A stretch of 39,241 bases of DNA, taken from NCBI GenBank assembly GCA_951801955.1, contig CATOOV010000030.1, positions 1 to 39,241 of the forward strand, read 5' to 3'. The translations under genes and the position numbers were made by a program. This DNA is from an uncultured Lachnospiraceae bacterium. GTDB lineage: Bacteria > Bacillota > Clostridia > Lachnospirales > Lachnospiraceae. Shown one piece after another: positions 16,661-24,947 of this stretch. A model generated the notes under the pieces. The model made no database searches, was not told the origin of the DNA, and saw nothing but the letters and a program-made list of their open reading frames with translations. Within the stretch, counting starts at the first letter, position 1. Every line of letters starts with the position of its first letter.

Positions 16661-17302
16661 ATGAGCAAAAAAGAACTGGCGTTGGAACTGATAAAGCGGC
16701 TCAAACAGGAGTATCCCAATGCGGGCTGCACCCTGGACTACAACCAGGCATGGAAGCTTTTGGTAAGTGTACGTCTGGCGGCACAGTGTACGGATGCCCG
16801 TGTAAATGTGATTGTGGAACATCTCTATGCCAAGTACCCGGATGTAAAGGCACTTGCCGATGCTCCTGTGGAGGAAATTGAAAAGATTGTCAGACCGTGT
16901 GGCCTTGGAAAAAGCAAGGCACGGGATATCAGTGCATGTATGAAAATTTTATATGAAAAATATGATGGCAAGGTACCAGAAGATTTTGACGCGCTGTTGG
17001 AACTGCCCGGAGTAGGCAGGAAAAGCGCAAATTTAATTATGGGAGATGTGTTTCATAAGCCGGCGATTGTTACAGATACCCATTGTATCCGTTTGGTGAA
17101 TCGGATGGGCTTGGTAGACAATATAAAAGATCCAAAGAAAGTGGAAATGGAGTTGTGGAAACTGATTCCGCCAGAGGAGGGCAGTGATTTCTGCCATCGC
17201 CTGGTATATCATGGAAGGGATGTGTGTACCGCAAGGACCAGCCCCCATTGTGAAAATTGCTGCGTCCAGGATATTTGCGCTTATGGGCGTGGACAAAGAT
17301 AG
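16661..17302 (+). CDS. nth: endonuclease III (DNA glycosylase/AP lyase)
   Basis: A 213-residue base-excision repair enzyme that removes oxidised pyrimidines and nicks abasic sites. The helix-hairpin-helix LPGVGRKSAN contains catalytic Lys 121, and Asp 139 in IVTDTH is the second catalytic residue. The [4Fe-4S] ligands are C189, C197, C200 and C206. The first spacing is seven residues, where E. coli and B. subtilis enzymes have six. A DUF1015 gene starts 15 bases after the stop, so both are one operon from the promoter at 16600. DUF1015 is not an obvious repair protein and the pairing may be accidental. Confidence 0.95.
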   Translation: MSKKELALELIKRLKQEYPNAGCTLDYNQAWKLLVSVRLAAQCTDARVNVIVEHLYAKYPDVKALADAPVEEIEKIVRPCGLGKSKARDISACMKILYEKYDGKVPEDFDALLELPGVGRKSANLIMGDVFHKPAIVTDTHCIRLVNRMGLVDNIKDPKKVEMELWKLIPPEEGSDFCHRLVYHGRDVCTARTSPHCENCCVQDICAYGRGQR

Positions 17303-17317
17303 AAAAGAGGAAATTAT

Positions 17318-18556
17318 ATGGCAGTAATCAGACCTTTTAGTGCAATCAGGCCAAACGGGGAAAAGGCAGAGAAAATAGCGGCGCTCCCCTATGACGTATA
17401 CAGCCGCAGGGAGGCAAAAGAGGTGGTGGCAAAGAATCCAGATAGTTTTTTGAAGATTGACCGGGCGGAAACCCAACTGGCAGATTCTATCGATACATAT
17501 GCCCCCCAGGTATACCAGATGGCACATGATACCCTGTGGAAAATGGTGGAACAGGGAGAGTTTATAAAAGAAGAAAAAGATTGTTATTATATTTATGAAT
17601 TGACGATGGAATGCCGGAAACAAACAGGAATTGCAGCATGCGCATCCATTGATGATTATGAACAAGGTGTTATTAAAAAGCATGAGAATACCAGGGCAGA
17701 CAAAGAAGCAGACCGGATTAATCATGTGAATGCCTGTAATGCCCAGACGGGACCGATTTTCCTTGCCTATCGTGCCAATGCGACAATTAATGCTGTGGTG
17801 GATATGGTAAAAAAGGAAGAGCCGTTATACGATTTTGTGTCAGAGGACACGATCCGCCACAGGGTATGGGTAATGTCCAAAGAGGCACAGATCCGTACTG
17901 TGGAGGATGCATTTGCATCAATTGGTGAAATATATATTGCAGATGGCCACCATCGTGCCGCGTCTGCGGTGAGAGTGGGACAGAATCGGAGGAAAGAGCA
18001 TCCTGGTTATACCGGCGCCGAGGAATTTAATTATTTTCTGTCTGTTTTGTTTCCAGATGAACAGCTTATGATAATGGATTACAACCGGGTAGTTAAAGAT
18101 TTAAACGGCATGTCAGACACCGCATTTTTAGCGAAAGTTTCAGAACTTTTTCAGGTAGAGCTTTTGGGCGGCAAACCTGTAAAACCTGCACAGAAGGGGA
18201 ATTTTTCCATGTATTTGGCAGGAAAATGGTACAGTTGTACCATTCCACAAAAGGAAATTCCAAATCATCCGGTGGAAGGGCTGGACGTATCTGTATTGCA
18301 GGACAGGCTTTTTGCCCCTGTCCTTGGAATTACAGATCCAAAAACAGACAGCCGCATTGATTTTGTAGGAGGAATCCGTGGATTGGAAGAATTGGAAAAA
18401 CGCTGTAAATCAGATTGTGCAGCGGCATTTGCCATGTATCCTACTTCCATCCAGGAGTTGTTTGCAGTGGCGGACGCAGGGCTTTTGATGCCGCCAAAAT
18501 CCACTTGGTTTGAGCCGAAACTGAGAAGCGGAATATTTATTCATGCCCTGGAGTGA
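17318..18556 (+). CDS. DUF1015 family protein
   Basis: A 412-residue soluble protein. It begins MAVIRPFSAIRP and has the LPYDVYSRREAKEVV block near the N-terminus. Near the middle is the family's most conserved motif IYIADGHHRAASAVR (His-His-Arg), and DYNRVVKDLNG follows. These identify DUF1015, which some annotations place among ParB/SpoOJ-like proteins from the ADGHHR box. The biochemical role is not established. In other Clostridia it often sits by serine biosynthesis genes; here it follows nth after 15 bases. It ends 46 bases before the convergent MocR gene, with only a weak hairpin (18565-18590) and no T-run between them. Confidence 0.92.
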   Translation: MAVIRPFSAIRPNGEKAEKIAALPYDVYSRREAKEVVAKNPDSFLKIDRAETQLADSIDTYAPQVYQMAHDTLWKMVEQGEFIKEEKDCYYIYELTMECRKQTGIAACASIDDYEQGVIKKHENTRADKEADRINHVNACNAQTGPIFLAYRANATINAVVDMVKKEEPLYDFVSEDTIRHRVWVMSKEAQIRTVEDAFASIGEIYIADGHHRAASAVRVGQNRRKEHPGYTGAEEFNYFLSVLFPDEQLMIMDYNRVVKDLNGMSDTAFLAKVSELFQVELLGGKPVKPAQKGNFSMYLAGKWYSCTIPQKEIPNHPVEGLDVSVLQDRLFAPVLGITDPKTDSRIDFVGGIRGLEELEKRCKSDCAAAFAMYPTSIQELFAVADAGLLMPPKSTWFEPKLRSGIFIHALE

Positions 18557-18602
18557 CAACGAGGGTGCCTTTGGGTATGGCGGAAGGCACAAGCATTCTA
18601 CG

Positions 18603-20006
18603 TCAAATCATAAAAATCCTGCACAGCCGTTCAATGGCTGGTGCTATATGGTCTGGATGGACGGCAGAGTAATTCATGACAAAAGTATGTTCTCCAGGTG
18701 GATCATCCAGGTGGTAATACTGGGACAGGCAAGAGAGGCGAAGGCCTTGGGCTTTTGCTTTCTGCAATATTATTTTATCAGAGACGGAAAGTTCAACATG
18801 CATTAAAAAATGCAGTCCGGCATCTTCCTGTGAAATGGTAATTTGGGAAGATACCGGGCTATTTTTCAAACCTTGCAGCAGCAAATCCCTCTGAGTGTGA
18901 TAGAAATTGCGCATCCGGTTGATATGGCGCTCAAAATGACCGTCTTGAATAAAGCGGGTAAGGGTATACTGTTCAAAGTTTGATACCGTACATGCATAAA
19001 AGCCTAGATTTTGGCAAAACCGCTCCATAAGATGTTTTGGCAAGACCATATAGCTGACGCGGATTGTGGAGGCAAGCGTTTTGGTGAACGTATTCATATA
19101 GATCACTTTTTCCATAACATCAATACTTTGCAGTGCGGGAATGGGTTTTCCCGTAAACCGGAATTCGCAGTCATAATCATCTTCAATGATATAACGGGAG
19201 TCAGAATCAGATGCCCAGCCAAGCAGTTCATAACGGCGGCTGATTGGGGTGACAATACCCGTGGGAAAGTGATGGGAGGGAGAGATATGGACAATATCTG
19301 CGTCTGTTTCCTTTAATTTTTCAATCGAAATCCCGTGGTTGTCCATAGGGATATAGTAGCACTTTACGTGATGGCTCTTGTAGACAGAAGAAATCTTTTG
19401 GTAGCCAGGGTCTTCCACCCCATAGATCTTATCATGTCCCAAAAGCTGGATCAATAGACCATACAGATAATCTGTTCCTGCTCCTACAATAATTTGCTCT
19501 GGTGAAACATCCATGCCGCGAAACTGTTTCAAATGTTTGGCAATTGCAAGGCGTAAAGTGAAAACTCCCTGACAGGGAGGATTTTTCATCAGAGCGGGGC
19601 GGTTTTCTGCAATCACTTGACGCATTAGTTTTGTCCAGAGAGAGAAAGGGAAGGTATCTGGATGCGTCTGGCTGCTGGTAAAGTCTGCAAAGTAAGTATC
19701 TTCTGTGGGCTGGCAGGCATGTTGTGGTTCTGGTTTTGATACCAGTTTTTTTGTTTGCCCTATGGCAATATCTGCAGTAAAATATCCTTTTTTGGGAATC
19801 GAATAGATATAACCCTCGGCAAGAAGCTGGGCATAGGCATTTTCAATGGTGATTGTGCTTAGGTTTAAGTGTCTGGCAAAACTGCGTTTGGAAGGAAGAC
19901 GGTCGCCGGGGGAGAGTATGCCGGTTTCAATGTCTTGTTTGATACGTTGATAGAGGTATTCATATAGGCTGAGGGAGCCTATATCGGAAAAAGAATAAGT
20001 AAGCAT
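18603..20006 (-). CDS. MocR/PdxR-type regulator (GntR HTH fused to aminotransferase fold)
   Basis: A 467-residue protein. Residues 10-80 form a GntR-type winged helix (LYQRIKQDIETGILSPGDRL, PSKRSFARHLNLSTITI, YIYSIPKKGYF). Residues about 105-467 are a type I aminotransferase-like domain that binds pyridoxal phosphate through Lys 309 in MNTFTKTLAST, with Asp and Tyr of IIEDDYDCEFRF as other cofactor contacts. Such proteins sense PLP or PLP-amino acid adducts and usually regulate vitamin B6, GABA or amino acid genes, often divergent to themselves. Here the divergent gene is a small alarmone synthetase 462 bases away, so the target is unclear. GGAGAT precedes ATG 20006. Confidence 0.93.
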   Translation of the reverse strand: MLTYSFSDIGSLSLYEYLYQRIKQDIETGILSPGDRLPSKRSFARHLNLSTITIENAYAQLLAEGYIYSIPKKGYFTADIAIGQTKKLVSKPEPQHACQPTEDTYFADFTSSQTHPDTFPFSLWTKLMRQVIAENRPALMKNPPCQGVFTLRLAIAKHLKQFRGMDVSPEQIIVGAGTDYLYGLLIQLLGHDKIYGVEDPGYQKISSVYKSHHVKCYYIPMDNHGISIEKLKETDADIVHISPSHHFPTGIVTPISRRYELLGWASDSDSRYIIEDDYDCEFRFTGKPIPALQSIDVMEKVIYMNTFTKTLASTIRVSYMVLPKHLMERFCQNLGFYACTVSNFEQYTLTRFIQDGHFERHINRMRNFYHTQRDLLLQGLKNSPVSSQITISQEDAGLHFLMHVELSVSDKIILQKAKAQGLRLSCLSQYYHLDDPPGEHTFVMNYSAVHPDHIAPAIERLCRIFMI

Positions 20007-20468
20007 TGTGAAATCTCCAATCTGACCCTTTTTATCTTATCGGAGAAGACTCTCACTTCTATAAAAGTGGTGAGTGAAACAAATTTATCTCAGTGGGAGC
20101 TTGGTCTCTGATTGAGATAAAAGCCTTCGCCGGATTGCAGGGGTGCGAATTTATTATTGTCAGAGAAGTTTTCCTGCACCCCGCAGCAAGAACGCCGATG
20201 GCGTTCTTGAAGTCGAAAAAATGAATAATTTTTTATATTCATTATTATAATAAGAGGTGTTATGGTTGTAAAGGGAGAGATTCTGCGCGAAACTTGTTCA
20301 GGCTATAGAAATATACTGTGTGTAAAAGGTTATAGTTCACACAACAGCTTATGTGCAAAATGGTTTCTGGGAATTAAAAGGAACTCGTTTTTTATATCAG
20401 GGATGCTGGAAACATTCTTGCATGTTGGCTGAGAAAGGGCTGTATCTGTAATAGCAGAGGAGGAAAAA
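20007..20468. other. long divergent intergenic region with several inverted repeats
   Basis: No gene is seen in these 462 bases. It holds TTATCTCA/TGAGATAA (20085-20092 with 20113-20120), GGGGTGC/GCACCCC (20140-20146 with 20176-20182), a perfect CAAGAACGCC/GGCGTTCTTG (20187-20196 with 20200-20209) and a CTCAC...GTGAG element (20052-20075) just before the MocR start. A TATAAT at 20246-20251 without a good -35 may serve the alarmone synthetase gene. MocR operators could be among the repeats nearest 20052-20120. Confidence 0.45.
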
Positions 20469-21080
20469 ATGAATTTAAAAGAATATTTACAGCAAGAAGA
20501 GTTTGTTGTAAAATGCGAATGCGGCATCAGCCTGATGAATGCCAAGCTGCAGATTATCAATGCAGAGCTTGGCATGCGGTTTGGGAGAAAAGTGATTCAC
20601 AGCATGTCCAGCCGGATCAAATCTTATGACAGCATTGCGGTAAAGCTGAGACGGAAAGGGTTGCCGGAGCATATGGAATGTGTGAATGAACATATCAATG
20701 ATGTAGTAGGTGTCCGTGCCGTATGCACCTACACAGATGATTTGTATCAGATTGCGGAAATGCTTTGCGCCCAGAAGGATATGAAACTTTTGAGAAAAAA
20801 GGATTATATCAGAAATCCGAAAAAGAGCGGCTACCGCAGCCTGCATCTGATTTTTCAGGTACCAATTTCTTTTGAAGCGGAGGTACATTGGATTAAAATT
20901 GAGGTGCAGCTTCGGACTGCTGCAATGGATTACTGGGCAGGGCTGGATTATCAGCTTCAATATAAGAAGGAAAACCGGGAGGCAAAAAATATTGGCAGGG
21001 AACTGAAGGCATACGCCAATGCCATTGAACAGATTGACAGCAAAGTGTTAGAGCTGCGCAGAAGGATTGAGGCTATTTAG
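20469..21080 (+). CDS. small alarmone synthetase (RelQ/YjbM-like GTP pyrophosphokinase)
   Basis: A 203-residue single-domain (p)ppGpp synthetase. It lacks the hydrolase, TGS and ACT domains of long RelA/SpoT proteins. The synthetase core is clear: RIKSYDSIAVKLRRKGLPEH for ATP, INDVVGVRAVCTYTDDLYQI with its metal-binding Asp, the DYIRNPKKSGYRSLHLIFQV G-loop with stacking Tyr, then VQLRTAAMDYWAGLDYQLQY. It transfers pyrophosphate from ATP to GDP or GTP to signal stress. GAGGAGG sits just before ATG 20469, and a terminator follows at 21124, so it is a one-gene unit. Product class is clear; RelQ versus RelP subtype is not proven. Confidence 0.93.
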   Translation: MNLKEYLQQEEFVVKCECGISLMNAKLQIINAELGMRFGRKVIHSMSSRIKSYDSIAVKLRRKGLPEHMECVNEHINDVVGVRAVCTYTDDLYQIAEMLCAQKDMKLLRKKDYIRNPKKSGYRSLHLIFQVPISFEAEVHWIKIEVQLRTAAMDYWAGLDYQLQYKKENREAKNIGRELKAYANAIEQIDSKVLELRRRIEAI

Positions 21081-21123
21081 AAGAAGGAATCGTGAATGGG
21101 AATCCATATATTTATCGGAAAAT

Positions 21124-21147
21124 AGGTTGTATTGGCAGCCTGTTTTT
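21124..21147 (+). terminator. terminator after the alarmone synthetase gene
   Basis: AGGTTG (21124-21129) pairs with CAGCCT (21136-21141, one G-U) and is followed by GTTTTT. Confidence 0.6.
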
Positions 21148-21184
21148 GGTGGTTTTGGGTATTGCTATATAAAATGAATCTTAA

Positions 21185-21216
21185 TAGTGGCATTTACCAC
21201 TATATTTTGGTATAAT
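21185..21216 (+). promoter_or_regulatory. promoter of the receptor gene with an overlapping inverted repeat
   Basis: TATAAT (21211-21216) lies 18 bases after GTGGCA (21187-21192). An inverted repeat TAGTGG/CCACTA (21185-21190 with 21197-21202) covers the -35, a typical place for an operator. The regulator is unknown. Confidence 0.5.
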
Positions 21217-21259
21217 TCTAATTAGTATATTATATAATAACATACCTTATGACACGTCA

Positions 21260-21341
21260 AATGGCATGATGGGGCGCCCTTTGGGAATATTTTGTGATAC
21301 GATGAATGGCATGATGGGACGCCCTTTTGGTATGTTTTTGG
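21260..21341 (+). repeat. 45-bp period direct repeat ahead of the receptor gene
   Basis: AATGGCATGATGGG-R-CGCCCTTT begins at 21260 and again at 21305, with about 36 similar bases in each copy. The period equals 15 codons and the frame is continuous with the receptor, giving [10 protein letters not shown] and [10 protein letters not shown]. No ribosome binding site precedes ATG 21266, so this is more likely an untranslated leader or a former leader peptide than an N-terminal extension. Confidence 0.7.
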
Positions 21342-21379
21342 GAAACATGGTGGCTGGATCTTGGGAAGGAACGTGGAAC

Positions 21380-23113
21380 ATGGAAGAAAAAACGAACAAA
21401 AGTACCAAAGCCAAAATTGGAATTATGGCGAAGCTCTTGACAATGGCTTTAGTGCCCCTGGTAGCCCTTGCTGTGCTGAGTACAGTGATTTCTGCAAGGA
21501 TTATAAAGCTTGGGATGGAGCAAGAAGCAATCAAGCGTTTGGAGGATATAGTATCAGGTGTGAACCAGTCGCTGTGTGCTTTGGGAGAGGGTGATTTTTA
21601 TTTAGAAGGGGAGACGCTTTATCGAGGAGAAGAGAATATTTCAGAAAGAGTGAGTTTTTTTGAAAATTTTGCTGACAAATCTGATATTGATATTACCTTA
21701 TTTTATGGTGATACCCGAAGGGTTACTACCCTGACAGACCACGAAACTGGGGAGAGAATGGTGGGCACACAGGCAGCAGAACATGTGGCACAAAAAGTTC
21801 TGGGCAGCGGGGAAACTTATGTGGATAAGAAATTGGAACTGAATGGAGAAGCATATTTCTGCTGTTACATACCTATGCAGAACAATGATGGAAGCATTGT
21901 GGGGATGATATTTGCTGGAGAACCTAGTGAGGGGATTCATCAGTATATCAACAGGGAGGTTCTGAAAGTTATACTTTTGAGTACCCTGATTATATTGTTG
22001 GGAAGCATTTTGATTATTTGTTTTTCAAAAACTTTCTCTTCTGCTATCCAGAGGGAGAGAGATGTGATAGAAGAGCTTGCACAGGGAAATTTGAATGTTA
22101 CTGTGGATCCAAAACTTCGGGAACGCAAGGATGAACTTGGCAACAGTGCAAGGGCATTGGATCATTTGATTACTGCATTGTCTGGGATTCTAAGGCATAT
22201 CCAGCAGTCTGCCGATGATCTGATGGAGTCGGGGAAATCTTTGGACGGGATGGCAGAACGGGTCAATGTCAATGCGGCAGAAATCAGCAAAGCAGTAGAA
22301 GAAATATCTCTGGGCGCCATTTCCCAGTCTGAGGAAATTGAACATGCATCAGAACAAATTACGGATATGGGGACAATGATAGGGCATATGGTGGATGGTG
22401 TGGATAAATTAGACGCCACTTCGATTGCAATGAAAGAATCTGGAGACAGTTCTGTAGAGATTATGAAACATTTGACAGAGTCTGCGCAAAGAACCAATGA
22501 GGCGGTGGAGAAGATTGGGGCGCAGGTCTATGCGACCAATGAGTCTGCGCAAAAGATCCGTGAAGCAGTAGATTTGATTTCATCTATTTCAAGCCAAACC
22601 TCTCTTTTGTCGTTGAATGCAAGTATTGAGGCGGCTAGAGCCGGAGAATTTGGCAAGGGTTTTGCGGTAGTTGCCTCTGAAATCCAGAAATTGGCAGATG
22701 AATCCAGCAACTCGGCACAGACCATCACAAATGTGATTCACACGCTGCTGGAAGAATCTGAAATGACAGTTAAAGTTATGCAGGAGATCGAAGGGATTAT
22801 TGCGGACCAAAAAGATAAACTTAAAGCCACACAAAGCCATTTTATAGATTTATCGGATGGCATCAATAGTTCCAGGGAGGATACCGCTATAATTGAGGAG
22901 AGGATAAAGGTCTGTGATACATCAAGAAAGACTGTCTCAGAGGTAATCACAAATCTATCCCGCATTTCACAGGACAATGCGGCTTCTGCTGAAGAGACAA
23001 CAGCGTCTATGGAAGAATTAAGTGCGACCATACATCTTCTTGCCGATGAGGCAAACAGCTTGAAGAACTTGTCTGTACAGATGGATGAGACGATGAAATT
23101 CTTTAAAATGTAA
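21380..23113 (+). CDS. methyl-accepting chemotaxis-type receptor with single Cache-like sensor
   Basis: A 577-residue transmembrane receptor. I chose ATG 21380 because GGGAAGGA lies at the right distance; an in-frame ATG at 21266 has none. Membrane helix 1 is about residues 16-37. An extracellular Cache-like domain follows (about 40-190, containing [17 protein letters not shown] and [20 protein letters not shown]). Helix 2 is about 196-217, a HAMP domain about 218-275, and then a long coiled-coil signalling domain with the conserved hairpin tip [36 protein letters not shown]. There is no C-terminal CheR pentapeptide. No che or flagellar genes are in the window. It lies directly before the regulator-kinase-regulator set but is separated by a terminator. 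Confidence 0.93.
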   Translation: MEEKTNKSTKAKIGIMAKLLTMALVPLVALAVLSTVISARIIKLGMEQEAIKRLEDIVSGVNQSLCALGEGDFYLEGETLYRGEENISERVSFFENFADKSDIDITLFYGDTRRVTTLTDHETGERMVGTQAAEHVAQKVLGSGETYVDKKLELNGEAYFCCYIPMQNNDGSIVGMIFAGEPSEGIHQYINREVLKVILLSTLIILLGSILIICFSKTFSSAIQRERDVIEELAQGNLNVTVDPKLRERKDELGNSARALDHLITALSGILRHIQQSADDLMESGKSLDGMAERVNVNAAEISKAVEEISLGAISQSEEIEHASEQITDMGTMIGHMVDGVDKLDATSIAMKESGDSSVEIMKHLTESAQRTNEAVEKIGAQVYATNESAQKIREAVDLISSISSQTSLLSLNASIEAARAGEFGKGFAVVASEIQKLADESSNSAQTITNVIHTLLEESEMTVKVMQEIEGIIADQKDKLKATQSHFIDLSDGINSSREDTAIIEERIKVCDTSRKTVSEVITNLSRISQDNAASAEETTASMEELSATIHLLADEANSLKNLSVQMDETMKFFKM

Positions 23114-23179
23114 TCATGTACTGACACACAAACGTTAGCGTTCTCATAAAAAGTTAGAAACAAAACAGAATTAGGCAAT

Positions 23180-23222
23180 ACAGCGGGACAGTTCCCTTTT
23201 TGGAGCTGTTCCGTTGTGTTTT
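23180..23222 (+). terminator. terminator after the receptor gene
   Basis: A 12-bp stem (23180-23191 with 23206-23217, core CGGGACAG/CTGTTCCG, with G-U pairs) ends in GTTTTA. It separates the receptor from the next operon. Confidence 0.75.
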
Positions 23223-23236
23223 AGAGGCTCACTTTT

Positions 23237-23275
23237 GTTCAACAAGTTGAACTTTTCGAAAACATCTACTATAAT
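23237..23275 (+). promoter_or_regulatory. regulated promoter of the two-component operon
   Basis: TTGAAC (23247-23252), 17 bases and a perfect TATAAT (23270-23275). A perfect 16-bp palindrome GTTCAACAAGTTGAAC (23237-23252) overlaps the -35, so a dimeric protein bound there would block RNA polymerase. RBS GGAGG lies before ATG 23310. Confidence 0.7.
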
Positions 23276-23309
23276 ATAAAATGCCCAAAAAGGAGTTTGG
23301 AGGTTTAAG

Positions 23310-24947
23310 ATGTTAAAGGTATTTTTGGTAGAAGATGAATTGATAGTACGGGAAAGTATCTGCCAAATGGTTCACTGGACCAAGTATGGTTTTGAGCTGT
23401 GTGGGGAGGCAGGAGACGGAGAAATGGCATTGCCCATGATCCGCAAACAGAAACCGGATGTGGTGATTACAGATATTCGAATGCCTTTTATGGACGGGCT
23501 TGAACTGAGCCGAATGATAAGAAGGGAATTGCCAGACACAAAAATTATAATAATCAGCGGCTATGATGATTTTGAATATGCCCAGACAGCAATTTCGATT
23601 GGGATAGAGCAATATCTTTTGAAACCGGTAAGCAGACAGGAATTTATGGAGGCATTAAGGACCATTCGGAAACATTATGATGAAGAAAATGTCCAGCGTA
23701 TTTATCAAAAAAAGTTTGAAAAGGAAATGCAGCGGTATGAGCAGCATTACCAAAGAGAGTTTTTTGAAAAATTGATTTCAGGAAAATGTGCTTTGAATGA
23801 GATTTATGAATTTGCCACGCAGCAGCAAATTGATATTCTTGCCTCAGCATATAATATAATCCTGTTTCAGATGAACTGGACACAAAAGCAGGAATTGTGG
23901 ATGGAAGAGGACTTTGAGAAGGAAGCACAAATTTGGGATAAAGTACAAGCCTTCCTTCTAAACCGAGAAGAATTCTTATTCTTTGAGTATCATGTTTTTT
24001 GCTATGCAGTTGTAGTAAAGGGAACTACAGAGCAAATAGAAGAGCTCGCACAGGAGTGCGCCCTATTTCTGAAAGAATGTTTGGAGCAAGGTAAGGAAAA
24101 GCTGCAATGGTTTGTTGCTTCTGGAAAGCCAGTGGAACGATTGAGCATGCTTTCAGAAAGCTATGAGAGCGCGGCAAAGGTATTTGCCCTTCGTTATACC
24201 AGGCAAAAGCGCTATATTACATATCAGCAGATGGCAGAACAGGCTGCATGGGACAAAGATTTGAATCTTGGGGATATCGATGCAAAAGTGATGGATACAA
24301 AGTTGGTACATACTTTTTTAAGCAGTGGGCTGCTTGAAGATACGGAAAAGTTTGTGGATGACTATTTTTCCATGATCGGGGAGAACGGGCTTAAATCCAG
24401 CATTTTCCGCCAGTATGTGGTTTTGAATATCCATTTTAGCACTGTCTCATTCGTCTCAAAGCTGGGCTGTGATGAGAAGATTATAACTCATAATCTCGAA
24501 ATAGATCCGATCGGCGGCACAGTGGAACAAGCAAGAAAGGCTGCTGTTTCTATTTTAAAGCAAGGGATTGAACTCAGGGATAAAGGCAGCAAAAATAGAA
24601 ACCGTACGGTGTTGGGAAGGGCGCTTAAATTTATTCAGGAAAATTACACAGACGCAGATATGTCTTTGCATCGGGCGGCAAGTGTAGCGAATGTCAGCGC
24701 CAATCATTTCAGCGCATTGTTCAGTCAGGAGATGAATCAAAATTTCATTGAATACCTGACAGAGCTTCGCATGAACAAAGCAAAGGAACTTTTGCGGTGT
24801 ACCAATATGCGTTCTGGTCAAATTGCGTTGGAAATTGGTTACAAAGACTCTCATTATTTTAGCTTTTTGTTTAAAAAGACCCAAGGCTGTACCCCCAGCG
24901 ACTATCGCAATCAGAAAGAAAGGGAGAAAAAAGTTTGTCATGGATAA
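23310..24947 (+). CDS. AraC-type response regulator 1 (YesN-like)
   Basis: A 545-residue DNA-binding response regulator. Residues 1-120 form a receiver domain with D9, the phospho-acceptor D55 (VVITDIRMPF), and LLKPVS with its conserved Lys. A helical, charged stretch (about 125-160) and a large middle domain without a clear family follow. Residues about 437-540 hold a double AraC helix-turn-helix: DMSLHRAASVANVSANHFSA and SGQIALEIGYKDSHYFSFLF, ending KKTQGCTPSDYR. It is a paralogue of the protein at 25722. The kinase gene begins inside its last codons (8-base overlap), so translation is coupled. YesN-type regulators mostly activate sugar uptake and glycan breakdown genes; the target here is not known. 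Confidence 0.94.
   Translation: MLKVFLVEDELIVRESICQMVHWTKYGFELCGEAGDGEMALPMIRKQKPDVVITDIRMPFMDGLELSRMIRRELPDTKIIIISGYDDFEYAQTAISIGIEQYLLKPVSRQEFMEALRTIRKHYDEENVQRIYQKKFEKEMQRYEQHYQREFFEKLISGKCALNEIYEFATQQQIDILASAYNIILFQMNWTQKQELWMEEDFEKEAQIWDKVQAFLLNREEFLFFEYHVFCYAVVVKGTTEQIEELAQECALFLKECLEQGKEKLQWFVASGKPVERLSMLSESYESAAKVFALRYTRQKRYITYQQMAEQAAWDKDLNLGDIDAKVMDTKLVHTFLSSGLLEDTEKFVDDYFSMIGENGLKSSIFRQYVVLNIHFSTVSFVSKLGCDEKIITHNLEIDPIGGTVEQARKAAVSILKQGIELRDKGSKNRNRTVLGRALKFIQENYTDADMSLHRAASVANVSANHFSALFSQEMNQNFIEYLTELRMNKAKELLRCTNMRSGQIALEIGYKDSHYFSFLFKKTQGCTPSDYRNQKEREKKVCHG

Noticed and set aside
18565..18590. Terminator between the DUF1015 and MocR genes
   Set aside because: The GTGCCTT/AAGGCAC stem has a 12-base loop but no T-run on either strand.
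24823..24939. Longer N-terminus for the soluble kinase from an upstream in-frame ATG
   Set aside because: It lies within the regulator's AraC domain coding sequence, gives an unlikely peptide and has no RBS; ATG 24940 has one and overlaps the preceding stop.
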